From Harmonia axyridis (Eukaryota > Arthropoda > Insecta > Coleoptera > Coccinellidae), in assembly GCF_914767665.1 (NCBI RefSeq), contig NC_059503.1:58856352-58920351 (forward strand): 64,000 nt of DNA, given 5' to 3'. Below, in pieces: positions 1 through 12,363 of this stretch. A program made the translations under genes and the position numbers. Position 1 is the stretch's first letter. Every line of letters begins with the position of its first letter. The notes under the pieces were generated by a model. The model was not told the DNA's origin and did no database searches. It saw only the letters and a list, made by a program, of their open reading frames with translations.

Positions 1-1645
1 GTATCAGTTCGATAGAGATCTACTACATGATGTTAGAAAGATGTGATTTAGTACTACAAAAAATGTCCTGATAGTTTTGTGATTAGTTGACTTTAGTTTG
101 AGCGCCCGTCAAAGATGGACACTAGCAAAGAGAAAATAGACAGGTTTTCTTTGATAAAGACGAAAATGCGAGCCAGACGACGGAAAATGTAAATAGTACC
201 TATTTATGATCCTGATGCTATACCAGCCAATCTCGCGCTATTTTGGTTACGTCAATTCCGGTAATTTTTATGACGAAGATGCACCACGCGCTGGAAGGCC
301 AATGTAAAAAATGTCTATAAAATCATGGACATTGTCGGGTCCGACCTTCATGTAAGCACTGTTTCGATTGTCCAACAAGTAAATATTACACAAACACCGG
401 TTGGAACCATTTGCATATTTTTATTTATTATTATTTGGTTTGGTAATCCTTACGGGAACTGCGACCATGCAGATCTTTTGTTCACTACCCTACTCATTCA
501 TAGAACCCCAGGGAGGTCGTCAACGACGTTAATAAAATTGACAACCTCCTTAGGGGCCTTGGCCGTTACCTCTCTGGTATCCAGGACCGGCTTACCCATG
601 TAAATGGTTCTTAGGTCAGCCAGCTCCGGACACTTACATATCAAGTGTTTGGCTGTTTCTGCTTCCGATCCACAGAGCCTGCAAATCTCGTCTGCTGACT
701 TTCCCTTTCGGTACAAATGATGTTTGTACCGAAAGTGCCCCGTCAGCAGTCCCACCATCACCCGAAGCTCGGCTCGCGACAGCTTCAGGAGCTTTTTGGC
801 GTAGGTAGGTGAAATCTTCACGAATTTCTTTGCCTGAACAAGTCTAGGAGTGTAAGTCCAGTGGATTGTCCTACTGTTCAACTCCCGCAGCTGGACCGCA
901 GCTTTATATTGGTCTTTTCCTATCCCACAGAAAGGCTCAGGTCCACCAGGTCTTAACCTTGATGCACTTTTTGCAAGTTCATCCACTCTTTCATTTCCTT
1001 CAACCCCACAGTGCCCTGGTACCCATAGTAGAGTCACCTTATTTCCTCTGGCTAAACCATTTGCATAAGGTTAGTCTCAAGAAGAAGCTCGATGTATGGG
1101 TACCAAATCAGTAAACGCAAAAAAAAAACCTCATGGGCCGAATTTCCATCTGCGAATCGCAATAAAATCGACTAATTTTTGAAGCAGTTGGTGAATTGTG
1201 ATAAAAATTGGATCACTTACGACAACGTCAAGCAAAAACGGACGTAGGAGAAACGCGGTCAACCAGCGGAAACCATGGCCAAGCTAGGATTGACAGCCTG
1301 AAAGTTTTGCTGTGTGTTTGGTGGGATTGACAAGAAATTATCTACTTTGAGCCACTCCCCTATGGCAGAACTGATAACTCGAAACTGTACTGCCATTAAT
1401 TGAACTTTTTGAAGGAAGCAATTACTCAAGAGCGGTCAGCTTTGGCTAATAGAAAAGGAATTGTGTTTCATCAGGACAACGCCAGGCTACACACATGGAT
1501 AATAACTCTCTAGAAGCTCCTGGAGATTGGTTAAGAGGTTCTTATGCATCCACCGTATTGTCCGGACTTGGCACCAAGTAGTTACCATCTGTTCCTGTCC
1601 ATGGCGAACAATTTTGCTGGTGAAAAATTTTAGGGACGCAGTCAG
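1..1645 (+). mobile_element. Mariner element, decayed, 5' end outside window, split by a non-LTR insertion
   Basis: The copy starts inside the element: its first bases match those about 57 nt inside the mariner end near 6,446. The reading frame opens at 115 (MDTSKEKI) and continues through a helix-turn-helix region to about 405. It resumes after the insertion at about 1,055 with residues like KKKLDVWVPNQ and reaches the DDE region near 1,470-1,600 (HQDNARLHT, then a PDLAPSS-like stretch). Several stops and frameshifts make it non-functional. Family: Tc1/mariner, DD34D type, resembling the irritans group. The exact 3' end is uncertain. Confidence 0.8.
418..1054 (-). mobile_element. 5'-truncated non-LTR retrotransposon (RNase H and C-terminal zinc knuckle)
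   Basis: On the minus strand an open frame (1037 to 498) starts in the RNase H domain (LLWVPGHCGVEGNERVDELA) and ends with a CRLC...H...CKC zinc-knuckle-like motif, the usual C-terminus of RNase H-bearing non-LTR elements. The left side has an (AAT)-rich tail in element sense. A 13 bp direct repeat (aaccatttgcata) at 405-417 and 1055-1067 flanks it and is a target-site duplication inside the mariner. Only the last part of the element is present, so it is a dead 5' truncation. A relative lies at 36,283-37,348. Confidence 0.88.
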
Positions 1646-3539
1646 TTAATAAAACAAGACATATTTTTTGACACAAAAATGTTTTCTTAGTGAAAATAAT
1701 AATGAAATTACCGAGAGCTAACTATAACATAACTTAAGTTATGAAAATACAAATAGGTATCAAAATATAAAATGCAATTTCAAGAACTACATCGTCTTTT
1801 TACTATAGACTTATAGAACATCGTACCTTTGAACAATGCAGGACGTTTTTTATGAAATTGACAAAACGTCCATTGATATTATTGACATTGATTGGTTTTA
1901 AGTTGAAAAATACGATATCATAAGAAATTGAAATGATGCCTAAGGGAATAAAATAGGCTCCTTCAAAGAAAATGCAGATAAATTAGACAAAGCAGGGCAG
2001 CGAAATTTCATTTTGCCAGGGCGCCAAAATGTCTGTCGGCAACCCAGACCCTATCTAGATTATAGATAAGCAGGTACCCCTCATAGTCCAGTCAAATTCT
2101 GCTCACAAAGTACTCTCTCGGAAAAGTTTTGGGATAGTTTTGATTTCTTGTATTTCATTTGTTTTCTGAGGTGCTGAATTCGAATCATAATTTGCCCCCC
2201 AAATTTCGCGACGGAACCATGGAAAAAATGCAAAAAGAGGTAAAAATATCATTTTTTGGCAGTTTTTTGCATATAACTTGGAAAATATCAAATTTCGTAA
2301 ATTAACTTCCTATGCAAAAACCAAGTACCTATGTAAAATTTTCTACAAATTTCAATTTACAAGAAACTATCGTTTGAGTCCAAACGGTTCATCGAACAAT
2401 GAAAAGAAATAAAATGAAAAACATTTCTAGGAAATTTTATTTTCTTTGTTTTTATACGAGAAGATCATACACGAAAAATTTATAGTTTTCGAGGTAAAAG
2501 CAAAAAACGCCAAAAAAAAAAGTTGATAGGTACCATTTTTTTTGGAATTTTTTTCAATTTAACGAAATGTCAAGAAATTTAGATGGCAAGCCTCAGATTC
2601 GGATCCAAAAATCATATAAAAAAATCGGAGAAATCAAAACTACCCAAAAATATAACTATGAAAAACACATATTGACTGAACTAACAGGAGAGCTGTGATA
2701 TTTGTATCACTGTATATTGAATGTAAATTCTATATTTAGAATAATTATTTTATTAATTATTATTATTATTATTATTATTATTAGTTAGTATTAGTTTTTT
2801 TGACGAAATTTGGCAAATTTTAAAAATAGGTGATCAAATATTCAAATTATATGTCGCCCCTAAATAATTCAATTTTTCCATGCTCAAGAAGAAGTGAGCT
2901 AGCTTGTCACCTTTTGTTCCAGAAATTCTCAAATACATATATACATATTAAAAATAATTTTTTTTATTTTACACGTAACATGGAGAATCTATGACTGGAG
3001 GAGAGTGCAAAAGCTCTCGACTTCATGTCAGAACTTTCCTCATTTTTATTTTGGTGGTTTATAAAAGCAAGAAATCTGTCGATATTCAATATTTCAATAA
3101 TTCACATGGCCTCTCATTTGTAACGAACATTTCATTTCATTTCATTTGAACTTTGTCATATCACGTTACAAAATTCCAAGTAAAAAATCAAAATCATGAC
3201 TAGCAAAAAATTTCAACACGAAAAATTGTTATGCATCAACCTATAATGTTTAAGTTATTGCCATTTCGAATAGATAAACTGTGCTCATTTTTTGGTACAA
3301 ATTGGCGCAATTTCTTCGTCCAAATCTAACGTTAAAGACCATTTAATGATGGGTGTTATATTCTTTCGTATATTATGTTCCAATGGTTAAATTCTGACTG
3401 AATAACCACAATAACATGGATCTAATAATGATACATTAAAATGAAGGAAATGTGATTAGGTAACACTGAAATTGAAAATTAAATAATTTCTATGGAGGTG
3501 ACAATTCATTCTAACCTTGTCTGATTCCAATTCGAAATG
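1646..3539. other. AT-rich intergenic stretch without recognised gene
   Basis: I found no convincing coding sequence here. It holds homopolymer runs and an (ATT)n microsatellite near 2,745-2,795. A TATA-like ttataaaag at about 3,060 is not followed by a usable open frame. Confidence 0.5.
2745..2795. repeat. (ATT)n microsatellite
   Basis: A run of att units with short interruptions in otherwise plain AT-rich intergenic DNA. Confidence 0.85.
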
Positions 3540-3546
3540 TATAAAT
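3540..3546 (+). promoter_or_regulatory. TATA box of the first OBP gene
   Basis: TATAAAT lies 34 nt upstream of the ATG at 3,580, and a likely cap site falls in the acagtt/cagtta stretch between them. Other OBP genes in the window have the same TATA-to-ATG layout. Confidence 0.5.
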
Positions 3547-3579
3547 GTGGATACAGTTTTCCCAGACAGTTAATCCAAA

Positions 3580-6052
3580 ATGACTTCTCTCAAAGTTCTC
3601 TCTGTTTTTGTTGCCCTTATTGTCGCCTTACATGCAGATGACGATGTGAGTTATAAGCTTTTTAAATTTTGTGTTCTTTTCGGGGGGGACTTTATCAGCT
3701 ACCGCCTATCAGTAATAAAAATTTATCGTTTGAGGAAAATAAATTTTGAACTTTTACAGTTTTACGTTTTAGTTTGGGAAAAATTCGAAAATAAAAAAAA
3801 ACAGTTGGGCATTAAGTATTTCTTATGTATAAATGTATAGTGTGTGAAATAGTTAGGGTGTTGAGGGTATGGGAGCTAAATGGCACATTTTCTTGACTAA
3901 TCCAATTCGGATATATATACTAACCGACAAAGAAACTCCAACACCCAGAAGGAGCTGTTTTTTTTTGTAAAACATAGAAAGTATTACAAGGAGTAAATAA
4001 TTGAATTTGGAGAAAAAAATCATGAAGAATTCTTCATGTGAACAATTTTTGTTACTCAAATATTGTAGTCGTTTTTTGCAAGTTATTTAAATTTTACAAC
4101 AAACCAGCTATTCGATCAGATTCAAAGTCGATGTTTAGTTGTTGTTAAAATGCCTAGAGCACGTGTACGCGGAATTTATGGCCAGCTAAGTGGATTTGAA
4201 AGAGGTCGAATTATTGATCTACGGAAGGCTGGGTTGTCATTTCGAGAAATCGCTTACCGTACATAGACGTAGAAATACAACTGCTGTTATGAGATGGTGT
4301 CAAGCGTGGTTTGACAATGCCCAAAACGAAGAAGAGTAGGCACCGAATATCGAAGGGGCACAAATGAAGTTCAATATCGACGTCTAAGAATTAAGGCCAT
4401 TATAGAGACCGGTTTGCGACAACTTGATCTTTGGCTGATTAGTGGTTAGGAGAACAAGGCCATCTTGTAACTGCCCGAACGGTTTACCGCCGGATAAGCT
4501 CTTTTGGACTGCAGCATTATCGACCCCATCTTGTGTTACCTCAGACGGTTGAGCATCGCCGGCAACGATTTCAGTGGTGCAGAGAACGCCAACATTGTAA
4601 TGTAGAATGGCACAGGTGGTCTTTTCTAATGGATCTCGATTATCTTTGGGTGCACATGATCGCCGAAGAAGGGTTAGACAACGTCGGGGAGAAAGATGTG
4701 AACTTCAGTTTGATGTTGAGCGTCATGTAAACCGGACAGTAGGCGTTATGGTATGGTTTGCTATTGCACATGCACATATGCAAGTAGGTCACATTTAGTC
4801 TTTATTCGAGGTAACATGACTGCGGTGCGTTATCTCCAAGAAATTGTGGAGCTATATGTTCTCCTTCACCTTAACCGGCTCGAGAAACCAATATTTCAGC
4901 AAGATAATGCCCTATCTCATGTTGCCAGAGTTAGTTTAAACTTTTTCGAAGCGACCCATGTGAATCTTTTGCCATGGCTCATCAGATCCCCCGATCTTTC
5001 GCTCATAGAACATGTTGGGTAGAAGGCTTGGAACATCATGGGTAGAAGACTTGGAAATTTGGCGGCTCTGAGACATGAAGTAGGTACAGGTAGCTTGGGA
5101 TACTTAGTATTCCTCGAGAAGAAATTGACCATCTTATTGCATCAATTCCGAGACGTGTTGGGAGGTATATAGATAATGGCGGTAGACAAACACATTATTA
5201 ACAATTCTATTGAAAAAATTTTAACCCTTCGTTTTTTTCTCCAAATTTCAATCATTTACTCCTTGCTATACTAACTATGATTTTCCAAAAAAAAAAAAAA
5301 AATTTAAATTTAAACAGCTCCTTCTGGGTATTGCAGTTTCTTTGTCAGTTATTATATATCCAGCTCAACATTTTTGAGCGCTTTTTCCCTAAATATATTA
5401 TGCTCATCATTCAATCATGATGTATAATCTATAATTTTCGAATTTTGGGCCGGTAATGGTCTCAAACAATAATGTGATGATGAATCCGTCCCCAAATTCG
5501 ATTCTGTTCTTTCAGCTGTCATTTCCAGTTAGTTGGAAGACATGCATTTGTTTTGATAGAAGAAAGTAGGTGCTAAAGGTCTACAATGGAAGAGAGTTGA
5601 ACAGAAAGCTATAAAATCCAAAATCTCAGCAAATAACATCTGCTCAACACGGAAGACATAAAAACAAGACCATTTTCCAAAAAAAAACGGCCTTGGTATT
5701 ATAATATTTTAATCATTAATCTATTTCATTCCAGCATGAAAAACACTTCGCCATGTTCAAGGAATGCGCGGAGGAAAATGGTTTGAAAATGGATGGTTTC
5801 AAAAGAGGAGAAAGACCAGTTGGACCACCTTCCAATGAGATGATGTGCACTGTCAAATGCACTATGGAGAAGGAGGGCATATTATCAGGAGGAAAAATTC
5901 TTATTGAGGAATTCAAAAAAGATCCGAAACTGACAAAACACGTACCTGCAGATAAAATGGATGCAGCGTTAGAGTGCTTGAAAGGAGTGGAAGTTTCAGA
6001 TTGTTCCGACATGAAGAAAGTTATGGATTGTACTCATGATATGAAGTTTTGA
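3580..6052 (+). CDS. Odorant-binding protein (classic six-cysteine), two exons
   Basis: Exons are 3580-3645 and 5735-6052 (donor gtgagt, acceptor ttcattccag, phase 0), giving 127 residues. Exon 1 encodes a hydrophobic signal peptide (MTSLKVLSVFVALIVALHA). In exon 2 the cysteines follow C-X26-C-X3-C-X38-C-X8-C-X8-C, the classic insect OBP pattern (PBP/GOBP family). Such small secreted helical proteins carry hydrophobic ligands such as odorants, pheromones or lipids in sensillum lymph or other fluids. The ligand cannot be told from sequence. The protein ends eight residues after C6. The ATG is the only in-frame start before the signal peptide. The 2.1 kb intron contains a Tc1-like element. Confidence 0.92.
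3910..5361 (+). mobile_element. Tc1-like transposon with inverted ends, transposase broken
   Basis: Left (about 3,912-3,961) and right (about 5,313-5,361) ends are imperfect inverted repeats sharing gacaaagaaact and cccagaaggagctgttt. The transposase starts at 4,151 (MPRARVRGIYGQLSGFERGR, an N-terminal helix-turn-helix). It runs through a FQQDNALSHVARV region near 4,900 and an RSPDLSLIEHVG region near 4,990-5,020, typical of DD34E Tc1 elements. Stops and frameshifts interrupt it. It sits in the OBP intron on the same strand. A second copy lies at 24,680-25,855 on the other strand. Confidence 0.85.
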
Positions 6053-6445
6053 TGAAGACATCCTTTTAATATTTGGTTTATACAAAATATAGAATGATCT
6101 AAAGGAAAATCTAAAAATTTTAATTGACTATCCATGTATAGGCACCATCAGGAATTTGATATTATAAATGTTAAACTTTTTACAGAAAAATAGTCCCATT
6201 TGATATTGCAATGTATTCACATCACTCATTATATTTTAGCTAGATACGACTTCTCATAATTCCAATCGAAAATAGCGTTTTTAATATATGCCAATATCAT
6301 TTTGAATATTGAAAAGAAAAATCCGGCTGAATAGAGTTTTGCTTCAAGAAAATTTCCGGCAAATATGCCAATATTTTTTAAGATTATACATATTATGTAA
6401 AGATTATGATATATGTTGCTAACTAGGAGGTATAACGTTTATTAT
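6053..6445. other. 3' flank of the first OBP gene
   Basis: AT-rich non-coding DNA. No canonical AATAAA is seen close to the stop codon and no other feature is recognised. Confidence 0.4.
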
Positions 6446-7430
6446 TAGGTGCAGTTGTAAAAAGAAATTCATTGATGGATTTAGTTATCTGTATTTCGCG
6501 TTGTACGAGTTCGATAGGGTTCTACTAGATGACGTTAGAAAGATTGGATTTCGTACTACAAAAACTTTTCTGACAGTTTCGTGATAAGTTCACTCAGTTG
6601 GACTCTGATGGACACTATCAAAGAGGCAATACACTGTATTTTAGAGTTTTTTTTTCGAGAAAGGTGAAAATGCAAGCCAGGCAGCTGAAAATAGTGTTTA
6701 TGACCCTGATACTGTAACAGCCAATCATGCTGACATTTGGTTTCCTCGATTCCGTTCCGGTAAATTCGATAACAAAGATCGACCACGCACTGGAAGGCCA
6801 ATTGTCGAAAATGTCGATAAAATCACGGACATTGTCGAGTCCGACTGTCATATTAGCACTGTTTTGATTGCTCTAGAGCTAAGACTTTTTCATATGCGAA
6901 TCTGTGCTGAATCGAAACGAAATCGACCCATTTTTGAAGAGGTTAGTGACTGATGATAAAAAGTAGTTCACTTACGACAACGTCAAGCAAAAACGGTCGT
7001 GGTTGAAATGCGGTGAGCCGGCGGAAACGATGGCCAAGCTAAGATTGACAGCCAGGAAGGTTTTGTTGTATGTTTGGTGGGATTGACAGGGAATTATATT
7101 TAGTATGAGCTGCTCCCCTACAGCACAAATATTAATTCGGAATTGAACTGTCAACAATTGGACCGTCAGCAGGAAGCAATCGCCAAGAAACGGCCAGCTT
7201 TGGCCAATGGGAAAGGAATTGTGTTCCATCAGGACTACGCCAGGCCACACACATCGATAGTGACTCTCCAGAAGCTCCTGGAGCTTGATTGGAAGGTTAT
7301 TTTGCATCTACCTTATAGTCCAGATCTGGCACCAAGTGATTTCCATCTGTTCCTGCCTATGGCAAACAATTTTACTGGTGAAAAATTCGGTTCAACAAAA
7401 ACTTGTGAAAATCGACTGTCTTAATTTTTT
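6446..7430 (+). mobile_element. Mariner element, nearly full length but decayed
   Basis: The left end is TTAGGTG..., preceded by TA-rich DNA. The transposase start lies near 6,608 (MDTIKEAI) and the catalytic region near 7,210-7,360 reads HQDYARPHTS ... YSPDLAPSDFHLF, giving a DD34D arrangement in which the second motif keeps its Asp. Stops and frameshifts occur before the catalytic region. It is the same family as the copies at 1, 13,500, 20,645 and 42,780. Confidence 0.82.
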
Positions 7431-7937
7431 GCCAGTAGGGACGAGGACTATTAAAGAGGCATAATGATATTACTTTTACAATGGCCCCCTTAAAAAAATT
7501 ATACCTGTACTCAAACACTCCTCCAAGTTTTCAATAACTTTTCGTTTCTATTTCTTAAATTCGCTTCCACCTCGGTTTATCACTCTTTCAATTGAGAACC
7601 CCAAGAAATTATTTGCGGGGGATGTCAATTCAAAGTTTGCTATCCAGAATGGCACTATTTTTGGTGATGATGAGAACGAATTCAAACCAGGAGTATCAGA
7701 ATGGAAATTTCGGATCATTTTGTGACGTATAGCCTAAAATTAAAAAAATAAATAAAAATAGTAATGCATTGAAGTTCCGACATTTTGAATTTATCAATTT
7801 AGATTTATTGTCTGAATTTTTATTGGTAACTTCATCGAGGACATGTTGTACTTGTTTTCAATGACAAAGCGAAACAGCTACTGACTCAAAAGCAATTGTT
7901 TTGAAAGGGAAATAAAATCATTCAGGTACTAGAAATA
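7431..7937. other. Non-coding stretch before the fold-back element
   Basis: AT-rich DNA with no recognised gene. The last part (about 7,860-7,930) resembles sequence near 15,965-16,010. Confidence 0.35.
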
Positions 7938-9901
7938 CAGGGTGTCCCATAAGTGGCACGTCACAGTGACACCGGAGGTAGGTCAGCTAAAGAGGGACCT
8001 AACCAGCCTAACATGACCCCAGTAAAAGTTGCATGGTTTTCGAGTTATTACCAAATTACGTTTTTTAATGAATTTTCACCTTTTTTAACATTGTCAGGGT
8101 CAGAATTCTGCTGGAAAGCTCTCAAAGCTTATTTTTTTTGTTGTAATGGAATCTTAAATATTTATTTAAGATGACATGAGTATGATTTTGTCAAAAAGTT
8201 ATGTGGATTTCCGTAAATTAATGGATAAATCTTGATTTCAATTGCTAGCAAAACGAGAACTTCGACTTTGGACACCTGCTGTGAAAAAAAAATTCTTGAA
8301 ACAAAACGAGTAAGTAACATCAAAAAATTGGGCATTTTAGACAGATTTAGAAATGGTACAATACACGAATCTTATGCCCATAAAACTAGGTATTTTCATC
8401 ATTTCACCGATGCCCTACTTAACTAAGTTGAAACTAGGAACCCCGCTATCAGGTAATTTTGCCGCTTGCTATGACATTACATTTGATACCGGGCTTTGTT
8501 ATTATTTGTTAAAGTCACAATAGGGAAAAAGATGGATTAGGGGAAGCGAAAAAAGAATGTTATTGAAAAAAAAGGTAAATTAATTAAAAACAGACTTAAC
8601 TTTCGATTATTTATTTAATTCTTAAATCTAACTTACAGTAAATGTTCAAACTGTTTCCCTCGGACTCTAATGCATAAATGACACCGTTTCATAAAATTAC
8701 GATTCAATTTTCTTAATTTTCCGATATGGTCCGGGCTGCGTCGAATACGCGTTCACGCAATTCTTCCTCGCTTCTTATTGGTTTTGCATACACTTTGTCC
8801 TTTAAACATCCCCAATAAAAAAAATCCAGTGGATTCAAATCCGGGGATCGCGGTGGCCACAGTATGGGTCCTAATCGCCCAATCCACCTGTCGGGGAATG
8901 TGTTGCTGAGGTGCTCGCGAACCCGCCGAGCGTAGTGTGCCGGGCAGCCATCTTACTGGATTAGGACCCATACTGTGGCCACCGCGATCCCCGGATTTTA
9001 ATCCACTGGATTTTTTTTGTTGGGGATGTTTAAAGGACAAAGTGTATGCAAAACCAATAAGAAGCGAGGAAGAATTGCGTGAACGCGTATTCGACGCAGC
9101 CCGGACCATATCGGAAATTAGTTTAAGAAAATTGAATCGTAATTTTATAAAACGGTGTCATTTATGCATTAGAGTCCGAGGGAAACAGTTTGAACATTCA
9201 CTGTAAGTTAGATTTAAGAATTAAATAAATGATCGAAAGTTAAGTCTGTTTTTAATTAATTTACCTTTTTTTTCAATAATATTCCTTTTTCGCTTCCCCT
9301 AATCCATCTTTTTCCCTATTGTGACTTTAACAAATAATAACAAAGCCCGGTATCAAATGTAATGTCATAGCAAGCGGCAAAATTACCTGATAGCGGGGTT
9401 CCTAGTTTCAACTTAGTTAAGTAGGGCATCGGTAAAATGATGAAAATACCTAGTTTTATGGGCATAAGATTCGTGTATTGTACCATTTCTAAATCTGTCT
9501 AAAATGCCCAATTTTTTTATGTTACTTGCTCGTTTTGTTTCAAGGATTTTTTTTTCACAGCAGGTGTCCAAAGTCGAAGTTCTCGTTTTGCTAGCAATTG
9601 AAATCAAGATTTATCCATTAATTTACGGAAATCCACATAACTTTTTGACAGAATCATACTCATGTCATCTTAAATAACTATTTAAGATTCCATTACAACA
9701 AAAAAAATAAGCTTCGAGAGCTTTCCAGCAGAATTCTGACCCTGACAATGTTAAAAAAGGTGAAAATTCACTAAAAAACGTAATTTGGTAATAACTCGAA
9801 AACCATGCAACTTTTACTGGGGTCATGTTAGGCTGGTTAGGTCCCTCTTTAGCTGACCTACCTCCGGTGTCACTGTGACGTGCCACTTATGGGACACCCT
9901 G
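7938..9901. mobile_element. Fold-back (palindromic) Tc1/mariner-type element with TA target duplication
   Basis: Two arms of about 940 bp (7,938-8,876 and 8,959-9,901) are almost perfect inverted copies around an approximately 82 bp spacer. Both outer ends begin cagggtgtcccataagtggc, and the unit is flanked by TA (7,936-7,937 and 9,902-9,903). Each arm holds the 3' half of a transposase ending near 9,206 on the + strand (PPRSPDFNPLDFFCWG motif) and near 8,634 on the - strand, followed by a long 3' non-coding part. The 5' transposase half is absent from both arms, so it is non-autonomous. Complete ends and one TA duplication suggest it moved as one unit. A transcript would form a very long hairpin. 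Confidence 0.85.
8876..9206 (+). pseudogene. 3' half of transposase in the right palindrome arm
   Basis: From about 8,950 the frame encodes GPILWPPRSPDFNPLDFFCW, followed by a charged helical C-terminus that stops at 9,206. This is the last catalytic Asp region and tail of a mariner-type transposase. The left arm encodes the same region on the minus strand, with a little more upstream sequence (AHYARRVREHLSNTFPDRWI). The first two catalytic acids are missing. Confidence 0.75.
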
Positions 9902-10454
9902 TATAGTTTGCTCTTTGTGTTTTTTAATACCAATTCCACGAATCTTCTCTTCATATTCGAATACCTTTGTATCACAGAAACAATATCAAGATCATACGTG
10001 CCAATCTTTCCTGATCCCTTGGTGATATGAATCTTCAACCTCTTCAATGTTGGAAAACTCCTCTCAGAGTTCACAGGCATTACCGGGATCAAATATAATG
10101 CCAAGGATATATTGACTTATCGCAAAATTTTAGTGCAGTCAATGCTGTATCTGGCAGATTATCATTCTCACTAGTGCAATTTTCATACAACAACTCTAAT
10201 TATGTTTATTAAACTAGAAACGATACAGTTTTCTTGAAATTTTAATACAAATTCCGTTAAATTATGTCTGAAGCTATAAACATGTAAAAACATCTTGGAG
10301 CAATAAAAGTAATTATCTTGAAAGGGATAATAAACTGATAAACCGTAAAAGGGTCCGACAAATCTGCTTCCTGATATTTTATCATTTCGAAAAAAGATCG
10401 GGGGTACTTGAAGAGTCTGATAGTCAGTGAACATCGAATTTGGAACATCCTGCT

Positions 10455-11210
10455 GTAACCTCTTTGTTACAATTAACAGTCACCTCCACCAGGAAAACTG
10501 AGAGATCAGTGATAGAATGGCCAAAAAGACCTTAACTGCCCCACGTTGGGCGCCAAAATTATGTGTAACCTCTTTTTTACAACTCGAAATGCCTGAGAAC
10601 AGTCGTTTGTTTTGAGTCGTGATTCTGATCTCTGAATTCACCAAACGGAAGGAACAAAAACCCAGGTCGATCAAACACCTCTTATATTTACACAAGTATT
10701 TAACAATCTGAATCTTTAAAATATCTGGTACCAGAAAAATTCACAAACAATATTTTACAAAATGGAAAGCATATACAAGTAAATCCGAAACTTTTAAATA
10801 TACAAGAATAAAGAATGTAATTTTTCGAATTCACAAATTACTTCCCGAAGAGGTAAAAGTCCCAGCTTTATACTGAGCCAATCTTCCTCCACCGAAGTTG
10901 ATAAGAACTTAGGTCTGATAGTTCTTCAATAGTAAGGAGAGTAAAAACTGCGGCTTGTAAGCTGACAATTGAAGTCTTTTGACGAAGGACTCTCAATGTA
11001 AAAATCAAACTTTCAGCGTTTATCAGGAACACCAATCAGGAATTTAGTAACGAAAAAATACCAAAAAAAAAACTTTTTTGAGGGTTTTATGGAAACAATA
11101 GAGGAAAACAATTGTTTAAATTTCGCTGCGATAACTATCGATAACATTCAATTAAAAAAACCAGGAATATAAAATGATATGACAGTTTCACTGTATCGGG
11201 TACACATGCA
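10455..11210 (-). mobile_element. Internally deleted LTR element relic with primer-binding-like site
   Basis: In minus sense an LTR-like sequence ends ...gaggttaca at 10,563. It is followed about 8 nt later by TGGCGCCCAACGTGGGG, a typical retrotransposon primer-binding-site string, then about 80 nt of leader, and then a second copy of the LTR end (gaggttaca, 10,455). The internal coding region and most of the second LTR are gone. The right boundary is uncertain. It has no counterpart in duplication unit B. Confidence 0.5.
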
Positions 11211-11568
11211 CGAAGATACGCATTGGCGTACGCTCAGATGTCTGGAGGTAGAGGTGGAAAAGAAATTCTGACAATTATCTGATACGAATTAATGGATCAA
11301 GCATCAACTATAACAAAAAAGGAACAACTTAAATACAGTATCATGAAACATAAATGGTCTACGAGCCCGCAAACCAGAACTAGAAGAGATTATATCTGAA
11401 AAGATACAGGGTGGTTCATTTTCAGTTTTCTTGATAACATTATGAGGTTGTTCTCCGAACAGATCATTGTGTCATGTTGTCACAATGTGTGTAATTTCAG
11501 AATTTTGAGCCGATAATATTTTCAAATGATAAAGTTTGCCGATGACCGACTGATGACGATTCTGCAAG

Positions 11569-11610
11569 TTAAATTTCGAACGAAAGGAGTTCCTTTCGTT
11601 CGAAATTTAA
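11569..11610. repeat. Perfect 20 bp inverted repeat
   Basis: Arms 11569-11588 and 11591-11610 (core ttcgaacgaaagga / tcctttcgttcgaa) are perfect complements separated by gt. The matching site in unit B (about 17,825-17,850) keeps only one arm. Confidence 0.85.
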
Positions 11611-12363
11611 GTTTCTAGTTAGAAACTTGTAATATTCTGGGTAGTTCGGAACTAGAATGGCGTTGAGTTAACAGTTAAGTTCGTAATCGGAATAATCCGA
11701 CTAGGGGTTCCGCAAATATGTTCGTTCGAATTTTTGTGCTCCTGTTAATTTCAAAACTGTATGTTTGACTGAGATAAAAATTTGCATTTTGATGTAGAAT
11801 AACGATATAGAGCCGCATGCAAAATTTTATGTTTACCGCTTCAATCAGAACCACAGAATATTCAAGAAGAGTATTGAAAAAATACAAAAAATGTCTGTGG
11901 TCAGAAAACCGAACAAGTTGGGAATGTGTTTATTATGAAATAACAATTTTAGCTCCGTGCAAAATTTGAAACTGATTACTTCATCAGAGTCGTAGATGTT
12001 GAAGATTCATATCATTATTTTGTGTATCCAGAAAAAACATTGTAGGTTAATACTTTGTAACTTATTCTCTTGTTGGTACAATCCTCAACTGTTTCGTTTA
12101 TATCCAAATGATCATTTTAAACCATAGCAGTCCAAAAACTAATGAACCGAACATAATCCTCTATTTTCTGAAATTGAACTGTTCCCGGATATCATCTATC
12201 ATTTATAGCTTTTTTTCTAAATAAAAATATATTCAATTACATTGAAAAAGTAGTAACGGAAACCGCCAATCATTATATGTATATCATATTGTTATTAGAT
12301 TAATATTCACTCAATATAGTTTTTTCCGAATTGATCGACACTTTTTGTGAAAATAATCTGCTT

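Noticed and set aside
498..1037. A 179-codon minus-strand frame as a host RNase H gene
   Set aside because: It is the truncated end of a non-LTR element with tail and target duplication inside a mariner.
3060..3240. Possible extra OBP promoter and leader exon from a ttataaaag box
   Set aside because: No ATG with a hydrophobic leader and donor follows it.
8753..9109. A 118-codon minus-strand frame across the palindrome centre
   Set aside because: It is the antisense shadow of the transposase frames in the two arms.
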